Origin: Temnothorax longispinosus
Lineage: Eukaryota > Arthropoda > Insecta > Hymenoptera > Formicidae
Direction of reading: 5' to 3'
Length of the DNA: 64,000 bases
Assembly: GCF_030848805.1 (NCBI RefSeq)
Contig: NC_092368.1
Coordinates: 18,965,341 to 19,029,340 of the forward strand
Part shown: positions 1 to 10,081 of the stretch, one piece after another
Layout of the letters: each line of letters starts with the position of its first letter
Position numbering within the stretch: position 1 is the stretch's first letter
Notes under the pieces: generated by a model
What the model was told of the DNA's origin: nothing
The model's input: the letters and a program-made list of their open reading frames with translations, nothing else
Database searches by the model: none
Position numbers and translations under genes: made by a program

Positions 1-24
1 AACGGATATATTAATAACATACAG

Positions 25-803
25 TTACTCGTGGCAAATTTGCTGGAACGTTATATGAGCGTTTGCCTCCGCAATCCTGTGATAAAAACGGAAATGTTTC
101 TCCTTGGCAAGTCTTACAGCTTCTGAATCGGCAGGTTGAGCGAAAGCATCCTCAAAGTTGATTAAAGCTGGATGAAATCCGTTTTTATCAGCCGTATACT
201 CCACTGTTCGTACTTTGTATTTTGGATCGATGTACGAATATGTTCCTGAAATACATATACATATAATACACCGCCGCAATCATTAACATGTCTGATTGCA
301 GATTGCATTATTTCTTTTAATTACTACATTATTACACATTTGACATTTCTGTTACATATGTTATTCAACATTAAACTAGTCAAATTAGAATTAATTCTTT
401 GGATATAATGCAATTTATTTTTTGTCATTAAAAAAGGCAAAATCTGAGAATGAGATTCAATCTTATTTTAATGCTCATTTCAATTTGACAAGTTTTATCC
501 TTGGTTTTGTATTTTGATTTAATGCAAACGGATTTGTAATGATTGATGAAATATAGCGAGTATGTTGGTACGCGATCTGCAGGATCTATAGTAGGTATAT
601 ATAATATATGTATATGAATGACATTTGCCGCGAATTACCGTGAATAATTCCATGTCCATCACCGGTTTCTTGATGAACACGATCGATATGTCCTGGATAT
701 CGTCCTGCCTCATATTGGAAACTATATATACGGTTTCTGAGGTGGTAGTAGTGTCGTTGTCGAGTATCCCGAAATATGCGATACATCCGCCGAGCAGCAA
801 ACG
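25..803 (-). CDS. RR-type cuticular protein, last two exons (5' part not found)
   Basis: This is a structural cuticle protein with a Rebers-Riddiford chitin-binding domain, secreted into the exoskeleton. Two minus-strand exons are visible, 803-639 and 245-25 (TAA at 27-25). The donor at 638-637 and the acceptor at 248-246 join in frame (CAC G / GA ACA), giving a continuous domain: YSFQYEAG, then GDGHGIIHG, then GTYSYIDPKYK, then VEYTADKNGFHP. The aromatic spacing and the ADxNGFHP ending are the RR hallmark. The tail after the domain is about 45 residues, ending ICHE. The 803 boundary is an AG acceptor, so at least one upstream exon with the signal peptide must exist; I could not place it. RR family membership is secure; the RR-1 or RR-2 subgroup is not assigned. 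Confidence 0.8.
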
Positions 804-1063
804 CTAATCAAAGCGGCGGTTATCTATTTATTAATTTAACATAAAATAATTGTAATAATAATATAATTTGTTAAATGGTTTAATTGGAATTTAAATGGTA
901 TAAATTTTCTAAAATCCAGAAATGAGATTTTATTTAAAAATTAGAAAGTCAGTATTAAAAATATTTTTTTATTTATTCTAAATTTTACATTAATTTCTTC
1001 TCAAATAGATTTATTCAATTTTATATTACTATTCGGTATTACTGGCAGCAAATATCGGAACGC
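804..1063. other. AT-rich stretch upstream of cuticle exon
   Basis: I see no coding signal here. If the cuticle gene has another 5' exon, this is intron; the stretch is A/T-dominated without recognisable motifs. Confidence 0.4.
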
Positions 1064-1286
1064 AGCTAAAGAATACATCCCGGACGAATCAGCTCTTTCC
1101 CGCGGGGCCCCCTCTCATCATGAAAAACGCGCCGAGAAGGACACCCTCGGGGTTTTAGCTGGTAAGAATCCGGCACTCCCCTTGCCTCTGCCTGGGGGCG
1201 GGGGAGTCTTCCCCCTCTCACTAGAGGGAGCTATCGGTCACAATCGACAGCAGATTTCTCCGCGTTAAAAAAAGCTAAAGAATACA
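1064..1286 (+). mobile_element. Short non-LTR retrotransposon or SINE remnant with target-site duplication
   Basis: A GC-rich block of about 195 bp (1078-1272) sits in very AT-rich DNA. It ends in a short A-run and is bounded by a perfect 14-bp direct repeat, AGCTAAAGAATACA, at 1064-1077 and 1273-1286. A target-site duplication plus a 3' A-run is the signature of target-primed reverse transcription. The body has no long ORF, so it is either a strongly 5'-truncated LINE 3' end or a SINE; the family was not identified. Confidence 0.65.
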
Positions 1287-2017
1287 GCAACTTTCACGCA
1301 CCAAAACAATTCCAAGTAAGCGATTTGCGTAATCAACCGGTTATTTCACTATATAAAATATACACTGTCTGAAGAAATTTTTTAATTTTCTGCCCTACGA
1401 TGTTTTTATATTTTCCTTCTTTATTTTGGAAGATTTCCTATTTATAAAAATATAGCATTGTACTCTATTACAATATACATATATAATAATAAGATGCACA
1501 CCTATAAACTTTGTTTATATTGTGTGCTTATATGTATATATGAACCTATTATTTATGCATCGAATTCGATGCAGATATTTATCTAAAATATTTGTATTAT
1601 AATATTAATTAATCGTTAAATCTATGTTCTCTACTTACGATTATTATTTCATTACGCGAGACTGAGAAGTCGATTGGCTTATTTCATCGATATATTTACA
1701 CGCGCGTTTTGTCGTTTACTGCAAGGATAGCTTGATGGTGAAAGTATTATAATAAGAAACTGTCGAAAAGCAGGTATTATAAAGGTTTCTCTACACTGAA
1801 GCAGTTTTCTATATATGATTCGTATAATTATATTACAAACTCAACTTATTACTTTAACAAAACGGTTATTTTAAATAACAAAATTGTTTATATTAACATT
1901 AATATTTATTTAGATCAAATTAATTAACATCATTGTATTAATTATACTATTATAGATTTATCCCAGAATAGTTGATTATATGCAAGTATTAATGTCTCGC
2001 ATTTATACAATAAAATA
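1287..2017. other. AT-rich intergenic DNA
   Basis: No ORF, RNA gene or repeat unit that I can support lies between the retrotransposon remnant and the foldback element. Confidence 0.4.
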
Positions 2018-4206
2018 AAGGACCCCGCAACGGTCATGGGGGGTTTTGGCTCCCAGTCAAATTTGACAATAATGTAGGATAATAGTTCATAACATGCTGA
2101 TAAAAAGTGTCCATAGGCACCAAGCCCAAAAATGGACAGTTTCCGAGATAAAAGGCATTAAAGAGTGGAAAAATGAGAATTTCAGGTTTCAGCTAATGGC
2201 AGTTTGCAACTGGCGGAATGCCATGCTTTCACTAAAACATTTACTTGATTGCTGGATGAATTATACTTATGCACAGTATGCGTGTTCACATAGTTAAGTC
2301 AATAATCAAACCATATGTAATATAATGTCATTGCATCGAATGACATGTATGCAACATATATATAGCAAGCAAGAATCATTTACTTATTTAATGTTAATTT
2401 TTGCAATCCCGGGAAAAAATATTCATATCTGATCATATATGATCATATATGAATGGCCATATATGGTCAGATATGGAAATTGGCCAGATCTGAGGATATA
2501 TGATCTGGTATTATTGTATATGTTAATATCTGATCAGGTATGATCAGGTACGAACTATATATTTATCAGGTATGAACATATATATTTAAGTAAGTTTCAG
2601 AAAATTGTTATATATTTCAAAAGTTATTTTTTAAGAGTGTGCAACGTTATTATAAAAGTAGACTCTACGATACAACTAATACAAAAATTGTGCCGCTCTA
2701 TAGTGCGAGACAGTGTCGTGTCTTTTGATACCGTTCTTATAACACTGTTGTCAAATTTTAAATACGAGAAACAGATCCCATCGAATGCCATCTATTGAAT
2801 ACTTTGAGATGCAATATCTGATCTGATCATATATAATATTATATGACTATATAGGTTCATACATGATTATATATGCTCTATATATGGGTATGTAAAACTT
2901 ATATCTGTTCATATCTCATTTATACATGTTCATATACTGTCAAATATGAATATTTTTCCTGGACATTTGTTCGCGGATATAAAAGTTCGGGAAAAATATT
3001 CATATCTGACAGTATATGAACATATATAAATGAGATATGAACAGATATAAGTTTTACATGCCCATGTATAGAGCATATATAATCATATATGGTTATCTAT
3101 CGCCATATATGATCAGATCGTGCATTATACATGACACAAGATCTGATCATATATGGCGATAGATAACCATATATGATTATATATGCTCTATACATGGGCA
3201 TGTAAAACTTATATCTGTTCATATCTCATTTATATATGTTCATATACTGTCAGATATGAATATTTTTCCCGGACATTTTATATCATTATATCCCAATCTG
3301 GTCATATATAGACAGATCTGATCATGTTTCATATCATTTCCGGCCGTATATGAACATATACAATCATATACAGCATCGCGTCTTGTCATATATGATCATA
3401 TACAGTGCCGATACAGTTATGTATGGCCATACATAATTATATCTGATAATACATGGCCGAACATTCTTTATATACGACCATGTAAGGCCAGATACGATTA
3501 TGTATAGTGTCATATCTGGCTACACATAATAATATGTCTGACCATATATGAAACTTATATGATCAGATCTTGTGTCATGTATAATGTACGATCTGATCAT
3601 ATATGGCGATATATAACCATATATGATATATATGCTTTAGATATGGGCATATAAAACTTATATCTGTTCATATCTCATTTATATATGTTCATATATGTTC
3701 ATATCTCATTTATATATGTTCATATACCGTCAGATATGAATATTTTTTATGTATGAAAAGTACAATATAATACTACTAAACAGACTTGTGAATTACAGTT
3801 ATTATTGTACTTTTCATACATTGCAAAGATTAACATTAAATAAATAAATGATTCTTGCTTGCTATATATGTTGCATACATGTCATTCGATGCAATGACAT
3901 ATTACGTATGGTTTGATCATTGACTTGACTATGTGAACACGCATACTGTGCATAAGTATAATTCATCCAGCAATCAAGTAAATGTTTTAGTGAAAGCATG
4001 GCATTCCGCCAGTTGCAAACTGCCATTAGCTGAAACCTGAAATTCTCATTTTTCCACTCTTTAATGCCTTTTATCTCGGAAACTGTCCATTTTTGGGCTT
4101 GGTGCCTATGGACACTTTTTATCAGCATGTTATGAACTACATTATCCTACATTATTGTCAAATTTGACTGGGAGCCAAAACCCCCCATGACCGTTGCGGG
4201 GTCCTT
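2018..4206. mobile_element. 2.2-kb foldback / terminal-inverted-repeat element
   Basis: Terminal inverted repeats of roughly 390 bp begin AAGGACCCCGCAACGG at 2018 and end with its complement at 4206. The arms run to about 2400 on the left and resume at about 3820 on the right. The flanks are TA on both sides (2016-2017, 4207-4208), compatible with a TA target-site duplication. The interior consists of many short palindromic words (TATATGATCATATATG-like). The same 67-88-codon ORF is present in both arms because the arms are copies of each other. No transposase is visible, so the element is non-autonomous. The TA target hints at a Tc1/mariner-like mobiliser, but this is inference. Confidence 0.7.
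2988..3272. repeat. Near-perfect palindrome inside the foldback element
   Basis: Two arms of about 130 bp are reverse complements with very few mismatches around a loop of about 20 nt near 3120-3140. Each outer end carries the same GGGAAAAATATTCATATC word. Degenerate partial copies of the arm occur at about 2810-2960 and 3540-3745. As DNA it could extrude a cruciform; as RNA it would form a very long duplex. Confidence 0.75.
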
Positions 4207-4800
4207 TACAATAACGATGAAGAATTTCTTGTTTCTTATTTATTTGTTCAATACAGTAAAGATTGCAACGTTTGCTTCGCATTTTATACGAGAATAACTT
4301 TCTATCTCTCTCTTAACGTATAAATATATTTAAAATGTTTAAATTTAATACTATAATCTTTGTTGAAATTAACATAATAATATAATTTTATCTGTTACTA
4401 AATGTTAGGATTGAATAATAATTAAATTCGATTGCCGCAGAAAAATATTATATGTATGAAGAAACGCAAATAAGAAACCTGATTACCAAGTAAACGTGAA
4501 GTAATAAAAAGTAATATAATTAAATTTGTTATTCGTGCATGAAATTATGATATATCTAACTATTATATGCTTAACCTGATCTAATCTAATAAACAATCAG
4601 TACAATTGTTATTAGTTATTACAGTTGTTATTACTATATTATATTTAATTCCATATAAAGATTGGTTAAATATTTAATGTTAATAAACATGAAATAGATT
4701 AGTATTTTTATTTTCCAAAACTGTGTGGTTATCGCCGCGTATTTTAAAAATAAAACCAAATAGCTATACCATTGGAGTTGCAAAACATTTAATTATTCAA
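4207..4800. other. AT-rich intergenic DNA
   Basis: Nothing supportable is seen between the foldback element and the stop codon of the CRAL-TRIO remnant. Confidence 0.4.
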
Positions 4801-5372
4801 TCAATCAATTGCGTCATTAACGCGATGACCTTCTTCCTCTTGGAACCAAGCAACGTAATCTATCAATATTTTGACTTGTTTATCATGTAACTCCTGTAGA
4901 GAACCGGCTTGACCGCCTGCCTCATTCGGAAGAACTTTGAGCGGTATGAATTTCTCCAGAGGTCGCTCGTGGTATGCATATGAAACTAGAATTTATAGAA
5001 AATATAGAAACATATACTTAGGTCAAAACTTTTATACTTTTTTCATCGAATTATATTCCGCTCCACGCAATTTTTTCCAAAAATAAAAATATAATTAAAA
5101 TACGTATTATATACGTAGTAAAAAAGTAAAATACAATATTTCTCTTATATTTCTTAGCATTTAGAATTATATTTTCGAAGATGCAGCGTTGTTTAATATA
5201 TAAACAATTTGCTATATCAAATAGGAAATTTGATCTTTTTACTTTTTCACTTTTAATGTATTATTGGATGGACTCATTATGTGGATAATTGATCGGTAAT
5301 GTGTGTATATAATTTCAATCTTACCATATTCATCAATTACTTTTTCATGAATGGTCTCATCATATATATATA
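4801..5372 (-). pseudogene. CRAL-TRIO (alpha-tocopherol transfer protein-like) gene remnant
   Basis: Two minus-strand exon pieces of a lipid-transfer protein resembling the intact plus-strand gene next door. The last exon, 4985-4801, encodes FIPLKVLPNEAGGQ, QELHDKQVKILIDYVAWFQEEEGHRVNDAID and a stop. This matches the usual C-terminal LPxExGG and WFxEEExxRVN pattern of the family. The preceding exon (to the donor at 5324-5323) reads MMRPFMKK and then TAA (5339-5337). The neighbour has MMKPFMKKELMEL at this point, so the stop replaces a Glu codon. The exon is cut at 5372 by a Helitron-like 3' end, and no more CRAL-TRIO sequence is visible beyond that element. It is a pseudogene by nonsense mutation and 5' truncation. 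Confidence 0.75.
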
Positions 5373-5472
5373 CTAGAGGTTACCCGGGCTTCGCCCCGGA
5401 GGACATATGTAATAAGTAACATATGTAAGACACGCAAATAGTCTCTCTCTCCTTCTCTCTCTCTCTCTCTCC

Positions 5473-5519
<47 letters not shown>

Positions 5520-5664
5520 CTTCTCTCCCACTCTTTCCCTCTCTCTCTCCCTTTCTCCCTCTCTCTCTCTCTCTCTCTCTGTTTCTTCCTATCTCTCTCC
5601 CTCTCTCTCTTCCTCTCTCCCTCTCCCTCTCTCTCTCCCTCTTCCTTTCTCTCTCCCTCTCCCT

Positions 5665-5705
<41 letters not shown>

Positions 5706-6838
5706 TCTCTTTCTCTCTCTCTGGAAAATTTTGTAACCGATTTCCAAAAAGATACCAGTTCTCAAAAAGATCGGTAACGAAAAACTATACAGTTTATAGC
5801 ACTCCCCGGGAAATTCTACCCCTGTTTTATATACAATTCTTTAAAATTTGATCAATTATTTCCCGAAAAATTTGTCAAACTTCTGATACCAGTTTCCAAA
5901 AAGATCGGTAACAAAAAATTATATACTTTATAGCACTCCCCGGGAAATTCAACCCCTATTTTATGTACAATTCTTTGACATTCAGTCATTTGGAACCGGT
6001 TTCCAAAAAGATCGGTAACAAAAAATAGTACGCTTTATAGCACTCCTCGGGAAATTTTACCCTTACTTCATGTATAATTCTTTGAAATTTAATCAATTAT
6101 TTCCTGAAAAATTGGAAAAATTAAAAAAACCGGTTTCCAAAAAAATCGGTAACAAAAACTGTACACATCATGGCGCTCCTCATAAATATTCTACCCTTAC
6201 TTCATATACAATTCTTTGCGATTCGGTCAATTAATTTCCAAAAAATTGGAAAAATTTATAATACCGGCTTCCAAAAAGATCGGTAACAAAAAATTATACA
6301 CTTTATAGCACTCCCCGGAAAATTCTACCCCTGTTTCATATGTAATTCTTTGAGATTCGGTCAGTTATTTTCCGAAAAATTTGAAAAAATTAGAAAAACC
6401 GGTTTCCAAAAAATCGGTAAGAAAAACTATACACATCATGGCACTTCCCGGGAAATTCTACCCCTGTTTCATATATTTTTGGTAAAAATTCGGTCCAATT
6501 AATTTCCGAAAAATTGGAAAAATTTCTAATACCGGCTTCCAAAAAGATTGGTAACAAAAAATTATACACTTTATAGCACTCTCCGGAAAATTCCACCCCT
6601 GTTTCATACGTAATTCTTCGAGATTCGGTCGATTATTTCCCAAAAAATTAAAAAAATCGGTTTCCGGAAAATCGGTAGCAAAAAACTATACACTTTATGG
6701 CACTCCCCGGGAAATTCTACCCCTATTTCATGTACCCTTGATAAAAATTCGGTCCACTAACGAATGAGTAGTTCGCGGACAGACGGACGGACGGACGGAC
6801 GGACGGACAGACAAACAGTCGGGTTTTATATAATAGTA

Positions 6839-6841
<3 letters not shown>
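5373..6841 (-). mobile_element. Non-autonomous Helitron-like element (N1)
   Basis: Read on the minus strand, the 5' end is TCATACTATTATATAAAAC at 6841, followed by GACTGTTTGTCTGTCC and a (CCGT)n run. The 3' end is a GC hairpin (CCGGGGCGAAGCCCGGG, about 5383-5399), then a short spacer and terminal CTAG at 5376-5373 beside T. A TC start, a terminal hairpin and a CTRR end without target-site duplication are Helitron features. The body (about 5725-6760) is a degenerate tandem array of a unit of about 120 bp containing ATCGGTAAC, GCACTCCCCGGGAAATTC and CGGTCAATTATTTCC. No ORF is shared with Rep or helicase. Confidence 0.65.
5440..5722. repeat. (CT)n-rich microsatellite
   Basis: About 280 bp of imperfect CT/CCT repeats inside the 3' part of Helitron N1. 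Open frames here encode only Arg/Glu repeats and are not genes. Confidence 0.95.

Positions 6842-6884
<43 letters not shown>
6842..6884. repeat. (TA)n microsatellite
   Basis: A pure TA dinucleotide run directly abutting the 5' terminus of Helitron N1. It may be an expanded version of the A/T insertion site. Confidence 0.9.
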
Positions 6885-6887
<3 letters not shown>

Positions 6888-7631
6888 ACAATCAGTGACT
6901 CGCAAGATCGCCGGTTGGAGCAAGACGCCGATCCCCGTGTGCGATCCGCACACATTCGGTTCCCCTACCGGTGATACGCGGATCTGTGTTGCTAATCTCG
7001 CGGACGTGAATCTCTTAGAAGACGCGCGCTATTCGGAGTGAACGCGCGCTACTTACGCCGATACATAACAGTCTTCTTTTATTGAAAGTTTAACTTTTAG
7101 CAAGGACTGTACGACCTATAAGTCCTTAAGTTGTTGTCTGTATCACGTATATTAGCTTTGTGGCATAAAACGCAAATCTTCGTATGGTCACGCATAGTGC
7201 ATAGTGCTACCTTGAAAAGTCGGTGAGTAATAATCGCGTCATATTCCAGTCGAGTGTTAATCAAGCAAGTCATTCTCGCATGAGAGTTATACGCCTGAGT
7301 GAAAGGTAACTTTTTCTATCTTATTTTAACATAATTATTATAAAATATCTATTTATATTATAATATTCTCCAATCTAATTTCTATATATCGTGGGTTAAA
7401 TAATTTAAAATTAAAGACATTTATCTTTTTTATATTAAATTACGGGATATATACGTGATATTAATAATTTCAATTTTTTCATTACTTGTTTAGGACATAA
7501 ATTACATCTTTATGTAAAAGTGATAACATTTCAATTAATCTGGATAATTACTGCTTAATTCTAATAAACGTTAAAAATATTTCTTATATTAATAGAAAAT
7601 TATACAAGTGAATAGAAGTCAACTGGTAACT
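6885..7631 (+). promoter_or_regulatory. Upstream region and probable 5' UTR of the CRAL-TRIO gene
   Basis: A locally GC-richer block (about 6890-7070) is followed by transcribed-looking sequence with a good splice donor at GTGAAAG/gtaact (7306/7307) and AT-rich intron-like DNA up to the coding exon. I infer a 5' non-coding exon near 7100-7306. No convincing TATA box or initiator could be fixed by eye. Confidence 0.35.
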
Positions 7632-8785
7632 ATGTCGCTGGTCAAGAGGATTTCCTACGAGGAAGAAAAGAAGAAAAATCCCGAGTTGAAAGATTCCGAT
7701 ATACAAATTTTAAAGGACTGGGCCATGAAACAACCGCATCTTCCGAACATTTTAGACGTTGAATACGTATTGTTCTTGCACAGTAATTACTATCATATCG
7801 AAGCTGCTAAGAACACCATCGAAGAATATTACACTTCCAGGACTCACATGCCAGAATTTTTCTCCGACAGGGATCCACTTGGAACAAAGCAATTGCGAGA
7901 GATATTCCAAGTTGGGTGAGTATTGAAATTTTGTTTACGTATTCAAGTAATAAATATTTTAACAATATATCCAAGTGCATGCTGACAGTTACTAGACTTT
8001 GAGATATTTCATGTTATAAGGTTTCATATGTTTGAATATATCTTCATTTTTATTCGTAAATTTCTGAAGTAAAAATTCAAATTATAATAAATAATAAGTA
8101 ATATAAAGGTAAAAAAATAAAAAGGAGCTGTCAAGCTTAAATATCCATAAGATATCTAGATATAAAAATAAAATTCAATCCAATTGTGCGTAAAATAATT
8201 AAATTTATTCAAAAGGGCGTGTATGACACTGCCAATGACAACAAAGGAAGGATACAAAGTTGTTTATTCGAAATTAGTGGATTATGAACCGTCACGTTTT
8301 GTTTATAACGACATCATGAAGTACTTTTCTATGGTGGTTGACTTGTGGTTGTACACCGAAGGGACCGCCGAGGGTCATATAATTATTATGGATATGGCAG
8401 GTGTTACCTTCGCTCATGCTGGCCGTCTTAGTCCTATGGGATTTAAGAAATATTTTTATTATTTACAAGAAGCTATACCAATCAGACTTAAAGGTCTGCA
8501 CTTTGTTAACACCAACGCAGTCATGGATATCATTTTGTCGATGATGAAGCCGTTTATGAAAAAAGAGTTAATGGAGCTGGTAAGAACAATAAAAATATTT
8601 TACATTAAATATAAAAAAGTTCCACGCATGTAAATAAATAAAAAAGATTTTGTTTTTTACTTAATTCCGAAACAATTTTTATTTGAAACTTGTTTACCAA
8701 AAATAATTTATATTAAGAGTTAAAAGATCAGTACGCGGTGAGTATAGTGATAATGTTTTCTCTAAAAAGATATAGATTTAACATA

Positions 8786-8869
<84 letters not shown>

Positions 8870-9252
8870 CATTATTATTATCATTATTATCATTATTATC
8901 ATTATTATCATTATTATCATTATTATCATTATTATCCATTATATCATTATTATCATTATTATCATTATTATCATTATTATCATTATTATCATTATTATCA
9001 TTATTATCATTATTATCATTATTATCATTATTATCATTATTATCATTATTATCATTATTATCATTATTATCATTATTATCATTATTATCATTATTATCAT
9101 TATTATCATATTATTATCATTATTATCATTATTATCATTATTATCATTATTTCATTATTATCATTATTATCATTATTATCATTATTATCATTATTATCAT
9201 TATTATCAATTCCATTATTATCATTATTATCATTATTATCATTATTATTATT

Positions 9253-9284
<32 letters not shown>

Positions 9285-9314
9285 TATTATCTTATTATTA
9301 TTATTATTATATTA

Positions 9315-9369
<55 letters not shown>

Positions 9370-9731
9370 ATTGTTATTTTATTCCTACATTTTTTAAATA
9401 TAGTAATGAATAACGAATACGTCTTATATACATACATACGTATAATAATACATTTTCGATATATTTTCAGTTACATATTCACTCCACGAAGGACACGCTG
9501 GCAACGTTTGTGCCACTGGAAGCATTCCCTTGCGATGTAGGTTTAGATGGAAAAGCTAAACCGTGGAAAGAACAAAAGGAGGAGATATTAAAAAAGATAG
9601 AGGACCATCGTGAATGGTTTTTACAAGATGAAATCACGGGTCGTGTCAACGAAGCATTAAGAGTAAGCAAAAGCAAAACGATGGATTCGTTCGGGGTCGA
9701 GGGGAGCTTTAAAAAACTAGATATAGATTGA
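7632..9731 (+). CDS. CRAL-TRIO domain protein (alpha-tocopherol transfer protein-like)
   Basis: A cytosolic Sec14-like lipid-transfer protein that would carry a small hydrophobic ligand such as a retinoid or tocopherol; the ligand is unknown. Exons are 7632-7915, 8216-8579 and 9471-9731. All junctions keep frame, giving 302 aa, the usual family length. I chose the ATG at 7632 (MSLVKRISYEEEKKKNPEL), which starts the acidic CRAL-TRIO N helix region. Residues 20-90 contain ILKDWAMKQPHLPNILDVEYVLFLHSNYY, typical of the N domain. The lipid-binding lobe is in exons 2-3: TKEGYKVVYSKLVDYEPSRF, then AHAGRLSPMGFKKYFYYLQEAIPIRLKGLHFVN. The C-terminal region diverges from the usual LPxExGG motif (FPCDVGLDG) but keeps EWFLQDEITGRVNEA. 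A microsatellite expands intron 2. The gene is head to head with the broken copy at 4801-5372. Confidence 0.9.
8788..9370. repeat. TTA / TTATCA microsatellite in intron 2
   Basis: Nearly 600 bp of (TTA)n, then (TTATCA)n, then (TTA)n lie wholly within intron 2 of the CRAL-TRIO gene. The open frame across it encodes only Tyr/His, Ile or Leu runs and is not a gene. Confidence 0.95.
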
Positions 9732-9749
9732 CTCGTTTGATTTATGTCA

Positions 9750-10081
9750 AAACTATAATGAAATTTTGGATAATCGTTATATTTGTATTATTGTTAATTC
9801 TATTGTTATAAGCATCAAATATTTACTTTTATTTCGTGCGATTCTCACACGTGAATGTAAAGAATTGTATATTTATGAATCGATATAAATCGATATAAAT
9901 ATATTTTATAACTACATAAAATTGCCTAAAATATATTTATATCGATTTATATCGATTCATAAATATACAATTTTTTATATTCACGTGTGAGAATTGCACA
10001 AAATAAGTAAATATTTGATGTTTATAACAGAATTAACAATAATACAAATATAACGATTATCCAAAATTTTATTATAGTTTA
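9750..10081. repeat. Long inverted repeat just 3' of the CRAL-TRIO stop codon
   Basis: Two arms of about 155-160 bp, 9750-9908 and about 9925-10081, are reverse complements with few mismatches and a loop under 20 nt (around TAACTACATAAAATTGCC). The outer ends read AAACTATAATGAAATTTTGG and its complement. It begins about 20 nt after the TGA, so it should lie in the 3' UTR. It either formed by local inverted duplication or is a hairpin MITE. Confidence 0.8.

Noticed and set aside
2094..4128. Same 67/88-codon ORF on opposite strands (MLIKSVHRHQAQKW)
   Set aside because: It is duplicated only because it lies in the inverted arms of the foldback element; no known domain and no transposase motifs.
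5380..5703. 107-codon frame of Arg/Glu repeats
   Set aside because: Translation of a (CT)n microsatellite on the opposite strand.
5440..6760. CRISPR-like array in the 120-bp repeats
   Set aside because: Eukaryotic context, degenerate contiguous units without spacers; explained by Helitron-N internal repeats.
8738..9370. 210-codon frame of Tyr/His, Ile and Leu runs
   Set aside because: Pure microsatellite inside an intron of the CRAL-TRIO gene.
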